From Devosia sp. 66-22 (lineage in GTDB: Bacteria > Pseudomonadota > Alphaproteobacteria > Rhizobiales > Devosiaceae), in assembly GCA_001899065.1 (NCBI GenBank), contig MKUZ01000008.1, forward strand, positions 62,001 to 126,000: a DNA stretch of 64,000 nucleotides, written 5' to 3'. The position numbers and the translations under genes are program-made. The notes beneath the pieces were generated by a model, which saw nothing but the letters and a program-made list of their open reading frames with translations, was not told where the DNA came from and did not search any database. Within the stretch, counting starts at the first letter, position 1. Each line of letters starts with the position of its first letter. Of the stretch, positions 51,682 through 62,085 are shown piece after piece.

Positions 51682-52392
51682 TCAGGCGAACAGCAGCGCC
51701 ACGCGGCGGTTCTGCGCGCCCTTCTTCTCGATCTTGCCCAGCTTGAGCGGTCCGATCTCGGAGGTGTTGGCGACGTGCGTGCCGCCGCAGGGCTGAAGAT
51801 CGACATCGCCGATCCGGACCAGGCGCACGCGGCCCTGACCCATCGGCGGCTTCACCTTCATGGTCTTGATGAGCCCGGGATTGGCGGCCATCTGTTCGTC
51901 CGTAATCCACTCGGAGGCCACCGCGTGGTTGCCCGCCACCATCGCGTTGAGCCGCACTTCGAGTTCGTCGAGGTTCCCGGGCACATCGGGCATGTCGAAA
52001 TCGAGCCGCCCCTTGTCCTCGCCCACCGAGCCGCCCGTCACCGGGAACGGGAACACGACCGAGAGGAGGTGCAGCGCCGTGTGCATCCGCATCAGCCGAT
52101 AACGCCGCTCCCAGTCGAGTTCGAGGGTCACCGCATCGCCCACCGACAGGGTCGGGCCGCCGTCTGCCGGCAGGTGCACGATCCGCGTCTTGTCGCCCTC
52201 CGGGTGGACGACGTTGACGATCGGCAGCGTGCCGGCTGCCGACACGATCCGCCCGGTGTCGTTGGGCTGCCCGCCCGATGCCGCGTAGAAGATCGTTCTG
52301 TCGAGCACGATCCCGCCCTCTGGCGTGACGTCGGTCACCTGGGCGCCGAGCGATTTCAGATAGCTGTCGGTGCGGAAGACGAAGTCGGTCAT
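51682..52392 (-). CDS. AlaX-type alanyl-tRNA editing protein
   Basis: A 236-residue stand-alone editing domain. The zinc site is HTALH (MRMHTALHLLS) plus PCGGTHVA near the C-terminus; FYAASGGQPNDTG is the family N-terminal motif. It hydrolyses Ser or Gly mischarged on tRNA-Ala. It lies 7 bp after the cardiolipin synthase stop, in a cysK-cls-alaX operon, and is convergent with the AapJ-like gene (1 bp between stops). Confidence 0.9.
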   Translation of the reverse strand: MTDFVFRTDSYLKSLGAQVTDVTPEGGIVLDRTIFYAASGGQPNDTGRIVSAAGTLPIVNVVHPEGDKTRIVHLPADGGPTLSVGDAVTLELDWERRYRLMRMHTALHLLSVVFPFPVTGGSVGEDKGRLDFDMPDVPGNLDELEVRLNAMVAGNHAVASEWITDEQMAANPGLIKTMKVKPPMGQGRVRLVRIGDVDLQPCGGTHVANTSEIGPLKLGKIEKKGAQNRRVALLFA

Positions 52393-52399
52393 GGCTGTC

Positions 52400-53854
52400 C
52401 TACAGGATCGGCGAGAGCAGACGCGCCGCGTTGCTGGCGAAGCGCATCAGCACCGAGCCGCGCGCGCCGCGCTTTTCGAGATCGACTTTCCGCGCCGCCG
52501 CGAAGTCCTTGCGCAGCATCTTCTCGACATCCTTGACCATCCGCTCATGCGTGAACCACAGCGTGATCTCGAAATTGATGCGGAAGGAGCGGTTGTCGAA
52601 GTTCACCGTGCCGACGCCCGCGATGCGGTCGTCGACCAGGATCACCTTCTCGTGCAGGAAGCCGCCCGGATAACGGTAGACATTGATGCCGTGCTCGACC
52701 ATGCCGAAAGCGTGCGCGATGCTCGCGAGCCACACGATCAGATGATCCGGCTTCTCGGGGATGAGGATGCGCACATCGACCCCGCGCAGCGCCGCCGCGT
52801 AGAGCGCCGTTTCCATCGACGTGTCGGGCACGAAATAGGGGCTTACGATCCAGAGCCGCTCCTTGGACTGGCCGATCACATCGTCGAAGGCGATGGCGCA
52901 GCTTTCGAGCTTGTCGGCGGGCCCCGTCGGCATGATCAGCACCGACTGTTCGCCGGCGACGTCGGTCGAGGCCGGAAGGCCCTTCAACTCCTCGCCGGTC
53001 GCCCACTGCCAGTCCTCGCGGAAGCTCAGATCGGCCGCCAGGACCGCTGGTCCCTTGATCCGCACATGCGTGTCGCGCCACGGGCCGAACTTCTTGCTGC
53101 GGCCCATATACTCGTCACCGACATTGAGCCCGCCGATCCAGGCTTCCTTGCCGTCGGCCACCACGATCTTGCGGTGGTTCCGGTACTGGATGCGTGTCGG
53201 TCCCAGGAACCGCAGGATGCGATGGCGGTGGTTGAAGCCATGCATCCTTATGCCGGCGTCGCGCAGCCGGTTCTTGTAGGCGCGCGGCAGCCAGAAGCAG
53301 CCCACATCGTCATAGAGCAGGTAGACCTTCACACCAGCATTGGCGCGCTCGATCAGCCGCGTCGCCAGCTCGCGGCCGAGCTCGTCGTCGTGGATGATAT
53401 AGAACTGCACGAGCAGGGATTCCTGCGCCCGCGAGATCCCCGCGAAGATGGAATCGAACGTCGCCTCGCCATCGATCAGCAGTTCGACGTCGTTGCCCTT
53501 GAGGAACGGGATCTGCGAGACATTGACCAGCACCGGCCATTCCTCGCTCGAGGGCTGGTCGAGAATCTTGGTCTTGGCCGAGCGCACCTTGCGCAGCACG
53601 CGGCCCGAGTGCGTCTGCAGCGCCGCGTAGTCGTCGAACAGCTTGAGCCCGAACACCGCGTAAAAGAAGGTCATCGGGAAGGGCAGGGTCAGCAGCGACA
53701 GGATCCAGGCGATCGAGCCCTGCGACGTGCGCGAGTGGACGATCTCGCTGACAACAAAGCCGAGCGCGAGCAGGTAGTTCGCAAAAAAGAGCCAGTAAAC
53801 GATCCCGCGATCCGGGATCAGGCTCGACAGCCAGGCATCAAGGGCGAGAAGCAA
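52400..53854 (-). CDS. cls: Cardiolipin synthase (phospholipase D family)
   Basis: A 484-residue membrane enzyme. Two N-terminal helices precede two HKD motifs: YRNHRKIVVADGKEAWIGGLN and FLHEKVILVDDRIAGVGTVNFDNRS. It joins two phosphatidylglycerols to form cardiolipin. The TTG start (53852-53854) directly abuts the cysK stop (TGATTG). Confidence 0.9.
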   Translation of the reverse strand: MLLALDAWLSSLIPDRGIVYWLFFANYLLALGFVVSEIVHSRTSQGSIAWILSLLTLPFPMTFFYAVFGLKLFDDYAALQTHSGRVLRKVRSAKTKILDQPSSEEWPVLVNVSQIPFLKGNDVELLIDGEATFDSIFAGISRAQESLLVQFYIIHDDELGRELATRLIERANAGVKVYLLYDDVGCFWLPRAYKNRLRDAGIRMHGFNHRHRILRFLGPTRIQYRNHRKIVVADGKEAWIGGLNVGDEYMGRSKKFGPWRDTHVRIKGPAVLAADLSFREDWQWATGEELKGLPASTDVAGEQSVLIMPTGPADKLESCAIAFDDVIGQSKERLWIVSPYFVPDTSMETALYAAALRGVDVRILIPEKPDHLIVWLASIAHAFGMVEHGINVYRYPGGFLHEKVILVDDRIAGVGTVNFDNRSFRINFEITLWFTHERMVKDVEKMLRKDFAAARKVDLEKRGARGSVLMRFASNAARLLSPIL

Positions 53855-54904
53855 TCAGACCGGTTCGGGTTCCACTACAGCGTGCCAGTCTACGGCAGGC
53901 TGCTCCTCTAGCCAATGCGGTACCGGCAGCCCCTTGGAGGTGAGGAAGGCTGAGTTGAACAGCTTGCTCTGGTACCGGTTGCCATAGTCGCAGAGCATTG
54001 TGACGATGGTCTTGCCCGGTCCAAGATCCCTGGCCAGCCGGACGGCGCCGGCGATGTTGATGGCCGATGAGCCGCCCAGGCACAGCCCCTCATGCTCGAG
54101 CAGGTCGAAGAGATAGGGCAGGGCTTCCGCGTCGGAAATCCTGTACGGACGATCGACCTCGATCCCCTCGAGGTTGGCGGTGATGCGGCCCTGGCCGATG
54201 CCCTCGGTGATCGAGTTGCCCTCGGATTTGAGCTCGCCATTGGCGTAGTAGTTGAACAGCGCCGCGCCCTCGGGATCGGCGAGGCCGATCTGGATGTCCT
54301 TGTTCCTGGCCTTGAGTGCCATCGAGACGCCGCCCAACGTGCCGCCTGAACCGACGGCGCAGATGAAGCCGTCGATCCTGCCGCCCGTCTGTTCCCAGAT
54401 CTCTGGGCCCGTGCCCTCGAGATGTGCGCGGCGGTTGGCCGTGTTGTCGAACTGGTTGGCCCAGATGGCGCCGTTGGGCAGCTCGGCGTTGAGCTTCTGC
54501 GCCAGCCGGCCGGAAATCTTGATGTAGTTGTTGGGGTTCTTGTAGGGCTTTGCCGGCACCTGGATCAGCGTCGCGCCCAGCAGCGTCAGCGCGTCCTTCT
54601 TCTCCTGGCTCTGCGTCTCGGGGATGACGATCACGGTCTTGAACCCAAGCGCATTGGCGACGACTGCAAGCCCGATCCCGGTGTTGCCCGCCGTGCCTTC
54701 GACGATCGTTCCGCCGGGCTTGAGCTGGCCGTTGGCGATGGCGCCGCGAATGATGAACAGCGCCGCGCGGTCCTTTACCGACTGGCCGGGATTGAGGAAC
54801 TCCGCCTTGCCCCAGATCTCGCAGCCAGTCTCCTCCGATGCGCGGTTGAGGCGGATCAGGGGGGTGTTGCCGATGGCCGAGGTGATGTCGCGATGGTTGC
54901 TCAT
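53855..54904 (-). CDS. cysK: Cysteine synthase (O-acetylserine sulfhydrylase)
   Basis: A 349-residue PLP enzyme. NPGQSVKDRAA holds the PLP Lys; EGTAGNTGIGLA is the substrate loop; CAVGSGGTLGGVSMALK and CLGGSSAINI bind the phosphate and sulfur side. It is about 30-40 residues longer at the C-terminus than E. coli CysK, as in other alphaproteobacteria. With cysD-cysNC 1.6 kb away it supports a sulfur-assimilation neighbourhood. ATG at 54902-54904. Confidence 0.9.
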   Translation of the reverse strand: MSNHRDITSAIGNTPLIRLNRASEETGCEIWGKAEFLNPGQSVKDRAALFIIRGAIANGQLKPGGTIVEGTAGNTGIGLAVVANALGFKTVIVIPETQSQEKKDALTLLGATLIQVPAKPYKNPNNYIKISGRLAQKLNAELPNGAIWANQFDNTANRRAHLEGTGPEIWEQTGGRIDGFICAVGSGGTLGGVSMALKARNKDIQIGLADPEGAALFNYYANGELKSEGNSITEGIGQGRITANLEGIEVDRPYRISDAEALPYLFDLLEHEGLCLGGSSAINIAGAVRLARDLGPGKTIVTMLCDYGNRYQSKLFNSAFLTSKGLPVPHWLEEQPAVDWHAVVEPEPV

Positions 54905-55038
54905 GGCCGCCTTTCTATGGAGCGGTCCCGTGGCGAACAAGCGACAAACCCCGAAACGGTAAGGGATTTCTGCCTGGCGCGCCGGCCCGCAAAGGACTCC
55001 TTCAAACTCCCGACGCGACGCGTATTAGCTTGCCCGGC

Positions 55039-56340
55039 TCAGAGCGCCCTGAACGCGGCGAGCGCCCGTTCGCGCGACGATTTAAGATCGACGATCGGCT
55101 TTCGCGGTGTCGGCGCCCAGCGCTGCACGTATGCACCGTCCGGGTCGAACTTCTGCGCCTGCGTGTCCGGGTTGAAGATGCGGAAATAAGGTGCCGCATC
55201 GTTGCCGCAGCCTGCGACCCACTGCCAGTTACCCGGATTGTTCGCGGTGTCGGCATCCACGAGGCAGTCCCAGAACCACTGCTCGCCCAGCCGCCAGTCG
55301 AGCAGCAGGTTCTTGGCAAGCAGCGACGCCGTCAACATGCGCACCCGGTTCTGCATGAAGCCTGTCTCCCACAGCTCGCGCATCCCCGCATCGACGATCG
55401 CTATCCCCGTTTCGCCGCGCCGCCAGGCCCGCAGGTCGCCGTCGGACTGCCGCCATTTGAGGGAGCGGAACTTGGCTTGCATGGGGACGGTCGCAATGTC
55501 TGCCCGGTGGTAGAGCTGGTGGATGTTGAAGTCGCGCCACGCCAGCTCCATCAGGAACTTCCCGACCGCTCCGGCGCGTGACGGCTCGCGCTCAGCCAGC
55601 GCCCATGCAGCGTGCCAGACCTGTCGCGCGCTGATCTCGCCGAACGCCAGATGCGGCGACAGCTTCGATGTTGCCTCGAGGGCAGGGTAGTCGCGGCCCT
55701 CCGGATAGCCGGCGACCCGGTCGAGGAAGTCGCGCAACCGGTCCTTCGCGGCGGTCTCGCCGATCCTCCAATATCGAGTCAGCTTCTCCGTCCAAGCCTC
55801 TGGCCGATAACCGGTATCGACCGCCGGGGCGCGGATTGGCGCGCCCTGTTTGTCCGCGGCCCGCCGCGGCGCCGGGATGTCGTGCTGCCGCAGCGCATTC
55901 CAGAAGGGCGTGTAGACCGCGTAGGGCCCGCCGCTCTTGGTCGCAATATCGAACGGCTCCACCAGCGCGTTGCCCGGGAACTCCTCCACCTCGATCCCTG
56001 CTGCCCTGAGCCCGGCGGCGATCTCGGCGTCGACCTCGCGTTCACCCGGCGCATAGCGCCTGTTCCAGAGTACCGCCCCGGCGCCATGATCCGCCGCGGC
56101 GTCGAGGATCGAGCCGCTGATTGTCTCCAGCCGGACGCCGATCGCGGCCAGCTCGTCGGCCAGTGCGTTGAGGCTGCCATTGAGCCACCAGCGCGAGGCC
56201 GCGCCACGCTGCCGCACCCGCCTGTCGGCCTCCTCGACATGGACGGCGACCACACGGCCGCGCCTCATCCCGGCCGCGAGAGCCGGGTTGTCGCCGATCC
56301 GCAGGTCGTTCCGCAGCCAGACGAGCGTTGTATCCGCCAT
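55039..56340 (-). CDS. phrB: Deoxyribodipyrimidine photolyase
   Basis: A 433-residue class I photolyase. [16 protein letters not shown] opens the antenna domain; the FAD domain has [41 protein letters not shown] and [15 protein letters not shown]. The tryptophans needed for electron transfer appear to be present. It is slightly shorter than E. coli PhrB. It repairs UV pyrimidine dimers using blue light. Confidence 0.92.
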   Translation of the reverse strand: MADTTLVWLRNDLRIGDNPALAAGMRRGRVVAVHVEEADRRVRQRGAASRWWLNGSLNALADELAAIGVRLETISGSILDAAADHGAGAVLWNRRYAPGEREVDAEIAAGLRAAGIEVEEFPGNALVEPFDIATKSGGPYAVYTPFWNALRQHDIPAPRRAADKQGAPIRAPAVDTGYRPEAWTEKLTRYWRIGETAAKDRLRDFLDRVAGYPEGRDYPALEATSKLSPHLAFGEISARQVWHAAWALAEREPSRAGAVGKFLMELAWRDFNIHQLYHRADIATVPMQAKFRSLKWRQSDGDLRAWRRGETGIAIVDAGMRELWETGFMQNRVRMLTASLLAKNLLLDWRLGEQWFWDCLVDADTANNPGNWQWVAGCGNDAAPYFRIFNPDTQAQKFDPDGAYVQRWAPTPRKPIVDLKSSRERALAAFRAL

Positions 56341-56452
56341 GAAATGCTTTTTCCTTTTGGAGACCTTATGCTCCCTGCCGTTCCGGTAGCGCAGGGTTCG
56401 TCACAAGCGGCATGCTGCCCGGAGCAGATACGAGCAAAGTCCCGGAATAGTT

Positions 56453-56464
56453 CACCTTTTGGTG
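56453..56464. promoter_or_regulatory. Palindrome upstream of cysD
   Basis: CACCTTTTGGTG is a 12-bp inverted repeat 72 bp before the cysD ATG, in the divergent gap with phrB. It may be an operator for sulfur control; nothing confirms this. Confidence 0.3.
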
Positions 56465-56535
56465 GTCTATTGCGACTTGCCGGGGCACCCCCGAAAGCGT
56501 ATTTCGGCGCCGCAATTGCCAGGTCCTTCGAACGC

Positions 56536-57447
56536 ATGACAGACGCCAAGAGCCTCAGCCATCTCAAGGCCCTCGAATCCGAGAGCATCGAGATTTTCCG
56601 CGAGGTGGCGGCCAGCTTCGAGCGGCCGGTGATGATGTACTCGATCGGCAAGGATTCCTCTGTCCTGCTGCATCTGGCGCGGAAGGCCTTCTATCCCAGC
56701 CGCGTGCCGTTCCCGATCCTCCACATCGACACCACCTGGAAGTTCCGGGAGATGATCGCGTTCCGCGATCGCATGGCGCGCCAGCACGACCTCAACCTGA
56801 TCGTCCACATCAACCCCGACGGCCTCAAGGCCGGCATCAATCCGTTCGATCACGGCTCTGCCGTCCACACCGACGTGATGAAGACGCAGGCCCTGCGGCA
56901 GGCGCTCAACGCCGGCAGGTACGATGCGGCGATCGGCGGCGCCCGCCGCGACGAGGAGAAATCGCGCGCCAAGGAGCGCATTTTCTCGCACCGCAACGCG
57001 CAGCATGCCTGGGATCCCAAGAACCAGCGTCCCGAGCTCTGGCGCATCTTCAATACGCGCCTTGCGCCCGGTGAGAGCATGCGGGTGTTCCCCATCTCCA
57101 ACTGGACCGAGCTCGACGTGTGGACCTACATCTACGCCGAGGGCATCGAGATCCCGGACCTCTATTTTGCGCGCAAGCGGCCGGTGGTCGAACGCTCGGG
57201 CACACTGATCATGGTCGATGACGACCGCTTCCGCTTCGAACCGGGCGAGACCGCTCGCGAGGAGATGGTGCGGTTCCGCACACTCGGCTGCTATCCGCTT
57301 TCGGGCGGCATCCGTTCCACAGCCGCCGATCTGCCCTCGATCATCATGGAGATGCAGGCCTCGCGCACGTCCGAGCGCGAGGGCCGGCTGATCGATTCCG
57401 ACAGTGTTGGGTCGATGGAGAAGAAGAAGCAGGAGGGGTATTTCTGA
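56536..57447 (+). CDS. cysD: Sulfate adenylyltransferase subunit 2
   Basis: A 303-residue ATP sulfurylase small subunit with the PP-loop [40 protein letters not shown] and the C-terminal [10 protein letters not shown] that is almost invariant. It forms adenosine 5'-phosphosulfate with CysN. Its TGA overlaps the cysNC ATG. Confidence 0.95.
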   Translation: MTDAKSLSHLKALESESIEIFREVAASFERPVMMYSIGKDSSVLLHLARKAFYPSRVPFPILHIDTTWKFREMIAFRDRMARQHDLNLIVHINPDGLKAGINPFDHGSAVHTDVMKTQALRQALNAGRYDAAIGGARRDEEKSRAKERIFSHRNAQHAWDPKNQRPELWRIFNTRLAPGESMRVFPISNWTELDVWTYIYAEGIEIPDLYFARKRPVVERSGTLIMVDDDRFRFEPGETAREEMVRFRTLGCYPLSGGIRSTAADLPSIIMEMQASRTSEREGRLIDSDSVGSMEKKKQEGYF

Positions 57448-59360
57448 TGAACGCCTCCGCGCCCATCCGCAGTGCCGACACCGACCTCGATCTCTGGCTT
57501 GCCCAGCAGACCGGCAAGGGACTGCTGCGCTTCCTCACCTGCGGCAGCGTCGACGACGGCAAGTCGACGCTCATCGGTCGGCTGCTCTATGACAGCCAGC
57601 TCATCCTCGATGACCAGCTCGCCTCGCTGCGCAAGGAGAGCAAGAACCGCACCGTGGGCGATGAGGGCATCGATTTCTCGCTGCTGGTCGACGGCCTCGC
57701 CGCCGAGCGCGAGCAGGGCATCACCATCGATGTCGCATACCGCTTCTTTTCCACCGACAAGCGCAAATTCATCGTCGCCGACACGCCAGGCCACGAACAG
57801 TACACGCGCAACATGGCGACCGGCGCTTCCAATGCCGATCTCGCCATCGTCCTGATCGACGCGCGCAAGGGCGTCCTCACCCAGACCCGCCGCCACAGCT
57901 TCATCCTGTCGCTCATCGGCGTGAAGCATGTCGTGCTCGCGGTGAACAAGATCGATCTCGTCGGCTATGACGAGGCGGTGTTCGCAGGTATCGAGACGGA
58001 GTACCGCGCCTTCGCCAGGGACCTCGGCTTCGAGACTCTCGCAGCGATCCCGGTGTCGGCGCTCAAGGGCGACAACATCCTCGCGCCGTCGGCGCAGATG
58101 CCCTGGTACACCGGACCGCAACTGGTCCCCTATCTTGAGACCATCGAGGTCGCCTCAGACCGCACCAGCCAGCCGCTCCGCTTTCCGGTGCAGTGGGTCA
58201 ACCGTCCCAACCTCGACTTCCGGGGCTTCTCCGGTACGGTGGCATCGGGCGTCGTCAAGGTCGGCGACGAGGTGCTCATCGCGGCCTCGCGCAAGCCCGC
58301 GGTAGTGACGCGCATCGTCACAATGGACGGCGATCTCGAGGCTGCGATCGCGGGGCAGGCGGTGACGCTGGTGCTCGACCGCGAGGTCGACATCTCGCGC
58401 GGCGACGTGCTCAGCCATCCCGGCCAGACGCCCGAATATTCCAACCAGTTCCAGGCCCGCATGGTCTGGATGAGCGACGAGTCGGCGTTCCCCGGCCGCT
58501 CCTATCTGCTCAAGACCGGCAGCCAGCTCGTCCCCGCGACGATCACCGACCTCAAATTCCGCACCAACGTCAACACGCTGGAGCAATCGCCGGCCAAGAC
58601 GCTCGAGCTCAACGAGGTGGGCACGCTCACCATCGCTACCGACAAGCCGATCGCCTTCGACGCTTATGCGAGCAACGGCCTCACCGGCGCGTTCATCCTC
58701 ATCGACCGGATCTCGAACGCCACTCTAGGCGCTGGCGTTATCGATTTCGGCCTGCGCCGCGCGCAGAATCTGAGCTGGCAGTCCTTCGACGTGAACCGCG
58801 ACGTGCGCGCCCGGATGAAGGGGCAGAAGCCGGCGATCGTCTGGTTCACCGGCCTCTCCGGCTCGGGCAAGTCGACCGTCGCCAACCTTATCGAGAAGCG
58901 CCTCGCCGCCGAAGGGCGGCACGCCTACATCCTCGACGGCGACAATGTCCGGCACGGCCTCAACAAGGATCTCGGCTTCACCGAGGACGCGCGCGTTGAG
59001 AACATCCGCCGCGTCGCCGAAGTGGCTCGGCTGATGGCCGATGCGGGCCTTATCGTCATCGTCTCGTTCATCTCGCCCTTCCGCAACGAGCGCCGCCTCG
59101 CCCGCGAGGTCGCTGGCGACGTGACCTTCGCCGAGGTCTATGTCGACACCCCGCTCGCGGTGTGCGAGGCCCGCGACCCCAAGGGCCTCTACGCCCGCGC
59201 CCGCCGCGGCGAGATCAAGAACTTCACCGGCATCGACAGCCCCTTCGAAGCTCCCGAACACCCCGAGATCGTCCTCCACGGCGCCACCGAAACCCCCGAA
59301 CAGATGGCCGAACGCCTCTACTCGCAAATGTTCGGCTGGGGCTTGGGCTATTCGATCTAG
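57447..59360 (+). CDS. cysNC: Bifunctional sulfate adenylyltransferase subunit 1 / adenylylsulfate kinase
   Basis: A 637-residue fusion. The N-terminal GTPase (about 25-440) has GSVDDGKST, DTPGHEQY and NKID; the C-terminal kinase (about 465-637) has GLSGSGKST and DGDNVRHGL. It uses GTP to drive sulfurylation and then forms PAPS. AGGAGGGG precedes the ATG. The fusion is usual in rhizobia and relatives (NodQ-like). Confidence 0.95.
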   Translation: MNASAPIRSADTDLDLWLAQQTGKGLLRFLTCGSVDDGKSTLIGRLLYDSQLILDDQLASLRKESKNRTVGDEGIDFSLLVDGLAAEREQGITIDVAYRFFSTDKRKFIVADTPGHEQYTRNMATGASNADLAIVLIDARKGVLTQTRRHSFILSLIGVKHVVLAVNKIDLVGYDEAVFAGIETEYRAFARDLGFETLAAIPVSALKGDNILAPSAQMPWYTGPQLVPYLETIEVASDRTSQPLRFPVQWVNRPNLDFRGFSGTVASGVVKVGDEVLIAASRKPAVVTRIVTMDGDLEAAIAGQAVTLVLDREVDISRGDVLSHPGQTPEYSNQFQARMVWMSDESAFPGRSYLLKTGSQLVPATITDLKFRTNVNTLEQSPAKTLELNEVGTLTIATDKPIAFDAYASNGLTGAFILIDRISNATLGAGVIDFGLRRAQNLSWQSFDVNRDVRARMKGQKPAIVWFTGLSGSGKSTVANLIEKRLAAEGRHAYILDGDNVRHGLNKDLGFTEDARVENIRRVAEVARLMADAGLIVIVSFISPFRNERRLAREVAGDVTFAEVYVDTPLAVCEARDPKGLYARARRGEIKNFTGIDSPFEAPEHPEIVLHGATETPEQMAERLYSQMFGWGLGYSI

Positions 59361-59481
59361 CCGACCGGCCAGTCGAGTGACGTATCTTGCCGCGAGTGCC
59401 GCAAGTATTCGGGCCGATTAGCGGATTGTTATTCGAATCTGAAGTATAGACGCCGAGTTCTCTCGTTGATTTGGGGTAACG

Positions 59482-60864
59482 GTGAACAGGCGTCAAGTAT
59501 TCTCGGGTGTCGCGGCGGCCGCGACGGGTACTGCGACGGGCGCTTTCCTGTTGTCGCGGCAGGCCGCGAAGCGACCCAATTTTCTTATCGTCATCGCTGA
59601 TGATCTGCGATGGGACTCGGTCGGAGCCCTTGGGAACCGGGCCGCCCAGACGCCGGTGCTCGACGGCCTCGCTTATCGAGGGCGGGTGTTTTCCAATGCG
59701 TTCGTCACAACCTCGATCTGCCCCACCAGCAGGGCGAGCATCCTGACCGGGCAGTACGGACGCCGCCACGGGGTCTGGAGCTTCGACAAGGCACTGACAG
59801 CGGCACAGATGCAGCAGGCCTATCCGTCGTTGTTGAGGGCCAATGGCTATCAAACCGGGTTCGTCGGCAAATGGGGGATCGGCAATGAGCTGCCGACCGA
59901 CGCGTTCGATTTCTTCCGTGGTATTCTCGGACAGGGGTCCTACTACGATGCCGCCAACGGTGGCCGGCATCTGGGGGACGTGTTTCGAGAGCAGGCCCTG
60001 GAAGGACTATCCGGCTTCAAGGCGGGTGATCCGTTCTGCCTGATCCTCTGCTCCAAGGAAGTTCACGAGCAGGACGAGGACACCGCCAATCCCTATCAGC
60101 CGATGGCGAAGTTCAGCCATCTGTACGAGAATGTGACCTTTCCGTCCCCCGCCACGGCAAACGTGCGCTCCTTCGAAAAGCTGCCGCCATTCGTGCGGAC
60201 GTCACTCGGGCGTACGCGCTGGGAGCCGCGCTTCTCGACTGAACAGCTCTTTCAGACGTCGATGAGAGCCTACCACCAGCTCCTGACCGGGCTCGACGAC
60301 ATCTGCGGCGACATCGTGAAGATGCTCGAGCAGAAGGGCGTGCTCGACGACACGGTCATCATCGTCACATCGGACAATGGCAACATGCTGGGCGATCATG
60401 GCCTGGCGGCAAAGTGGTTCATGTTCGAGGAGTCGATCCGGGTTCCGCTTATCGTCAGCGCGCCGGAACGCTTCGGCTTCGGAGCGGGCTCCGTCGATCG
60501 ATCCGTCGCGCTGAACGTGGATATCGCGCCCACGATACTTGCTCTGGCCGGTATTCCCGTTCCCGCTGGAATGCAGGGCCGTCCGTTGCTCGAGCCTGCG
60601 GAGAGCCGACCATCGCCCGGCGTCGCGCGGGAGTTCCTCTACGAGCACCTGCTCGAAATCCCGAACCTGCCCAAGTCCGAGGGCGTGCGCACCTCCCGCT
60701 TCAAGTACGTCAAATACCTGGTCGAAGGAGGGGACTATGAGAGCCTGTTCGACCTTACCAATGATCCCTTCGAGGAGACGGACCTGGCACGGACCGAGAC
60801 CGGGCAGCAATTGCTGCCCGATATGCGACTGAAGCTAAGCAGCCTCGTTGCCGAGGCCGCCTAG
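59482..60864 (+). CDS. Sulfatase, predicted Tat-exported
   Basis: A 460-residue sulfatase. ADDLRWD supplies metal-binding Asp residues; SICPTSRASILTGQYGRRHG is the active-site region, where the formylglycine Cys sits in CPTSR rather than CxPSR; GKWGIG replaces the usual GKWHLG; TSDNGNMLGDHG supplies Asp/Asn. The N-terminus (NRRQVFSGVAAAATGTATGAF) looks like a Tat signal. The GTG start follows GGGG. It lies 121 bp after cysNC, so it may release sulfate for assimilation. Confidence 0.87.
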   Translation: MNRRQVFSGVAAAATGTATGAFLLSRQAAKRPNFLIVIADDLRWDSVGALGNRAAQTPVLDGLAYRGRVFSNAFVTTSICPTSRASILTGQYGRRHGVWSFDKALTAAQMQQAYPSLLRANGYQTGFVGKWGIGNELPTDAFDFFRGILGQGSYYDAANGGRHLGDVFREQALEGLSGFKAGDPFCLILCSKEVHEQDEDTANPYQPMAKFSHLYENVTFPSPATANVRSFEKLPPFVRTSLGRTRWEPRFSTEQLFQTSMRAYHQLLTGLDDICGDIVKMLEQKGVLDDTVIIVTSDNGNMLGDHGLAAKWFMFEESIRVPLIVSAPERFGFGAGSVDRSVALNVDIAPTILALAGIPVPAGMQGRPLLEPAESRPSPGVAREFLYEHLLEIPNLPKSEGVRTSRFKYVKYLVEGGDYESLFDLTNDPFEETDLARTETGQQLLPDMRLKLSSLVAEAA

Positions 60865-60933
60865 AAGCCCCGTTATCGAGATGAGAACATCGCTCTTGGG
60901 CATTGCTCGTCGATGCAACTCAACTTCGTCGCT

Positions 60934-61914
60934 CTAGCGGCTGACGAACTGCCCTGCCTGCGGCTCGCCGCGGGCGACGACGACGCCGTCGGCGAAGTAG
61001 CCGATGAACTGCGCGGGCAGGCCCTCGCCGGTGGCCAGATCGGTCGTCGTCTGCAGGTGCATGTGGAGGTGCGGCTCCGACGTGTTGCCGCTGTTGCCGC
61101 ATCGGCCGAGCTCGTCGCCGACCGCGACCGTGTCGCCCGCCGCCACCGCAACGCTGCCCTGCCGCATGTGGCCGAGGAAGGCGAACTCGCTGTTGCCCAG
61201 GTCGATCACCACGTGATTGCCGGCGGGGTTGCGCGGGTCCGTCTCGCCGATCTGGTTGTCGGGCAGGTCGTTCACCGCCGTCACCACCGTGCCCGCGCCC
61301 GGCGACAGGATCGGCTGGTCCCAGCAGTAATAGCTCTCGAGCTTGCCCGCATCGCCGCTATGGGTGACGCCGTCGCGGAAGATCAGCATGTCGGTGGCAA
61401 AGCGCTGCGCGCGGTCGGCGGCGTGATAGTTCTGCTCGAGCGTGCGGCCGCCCCACACGACGAACCACTCGCCGGTGACGGGGAGCTGCAGCTCGGCCTT
61501 GGTCTGGTATTCGAGGAAGCGGCTGTCGGCGAGGGTGGCGACCGGCTGGACGAGGAAGCCCACGATCTTGAACTGGGTGTCGAACGCCCATTGCATGAGA
61601 ATCGGCGCCTCGATGGCGGACCATTTGGAGGTCCTGACATAGAGCTCGACGCCGGGGCCGCCGGGCTGCACCGCCTCGCTCACCACCTCGACTTCGGTGC
61701 CGAAGTCGCGTTCCAGCGCCGCGCCGAAGCTCTTGAGCCCTTCGATCGTGCCGAAGGCCTGCTGCATCTGGGGCGTCATGTCTTCCCACACGCCCTCGAA
61801 ATTGCCCGCGAGCAGGGCTTCGGACTGTTCACGCCCGGCGCTCTGCGTGTCGGCGGCCAGCGCCGGCAGGACCGAGGCGGCGAGCGTGAAGGCGATGGCG
61901 GCAAGCAGGCGCAT
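60934..61914 (-). CDS. M23-family peptidase-like secreted protein
   Basis: A 326-residue protein with signal peptide MRLLAAIAFTLAASVLPALA. The N-terminal half (REQSEALLAGNFEGVWEDMTPQMQQAFGT) resembles DUF3887. The C-terminal half is LytM-like: GNHVVIDLGN (expected HxxxD region), FLGHMRQGS, GNSGNTSEPHLHMHLQ (HxH). The His of the first ligand motif is GNH, so zinc binding is probably intact. It would cut peptidoglycan cross-links. ATG 61912-61914 follows GGGAGA. Confidence 0.85.
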   Translation of the reverse strand: MRLLAAIAFTLAASVLPALAADTQSAGREQSEALLAGNFEGVWEDMTPQMQQAFGTIEGLKSFGAALERDFGTEVEVVSEAVQPGGPGVELYVRTSKWSAIEAPILMQWAFDTQFKIVGFLVQPVATLADSRFLEYQTKAELQLPVTGEWFVVWGGRTLEQNYHAADRAQRFATDMLIFRDGVTHSGDAGKLESYYCWDQPILSPGAGTVVTAVNDLPDNQIGETDPRNPAGNHVVIDLGNSEFAFLGHMRQGSVAVAAGDTVAVGDELGRCGNSGNTSEPHLHMHLQTTTDLATGEGLPAQFIGYFADGVVVARGEPQAGQFVSR

Positions 61915-61977
61915 GGGGCATCTCCCTGGGAAACAGGAGTGCCCCATGTGGGGGCGGAAAGCGGCGACGACAAGGCG

Positions 61978-62085
61978 TCAGCCCTTGAGGATCAGCCTTA
62001 TCGCATAGGCGACGATGCCCAGGGTCACGATGCTGGCCGCCCAGATTCCGGCGAACCACAAGACGCGGCTCAGGCGCTCGCTCAT
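61978..62085 (-). CDS. cydX: Small bd-oxidase-associated protein (CydX/DUF2474 type)
   Basis: A 35-residue single-helix protein (SRVLWFAGIWAASIVTLGIVAYAIRLIL) with a basic tail. It overlaps the end of cydB (TGATG), the classic position for the third bd-oxidase subunit. DUF2474 members go with the cyanide-insensitive CioAB type. Too short for many gene finders. Confidence 0.82.
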   Translation of the reverse strand: MSERLSRVLWFAGIWAASIVTLGIVAYAIRLILKG

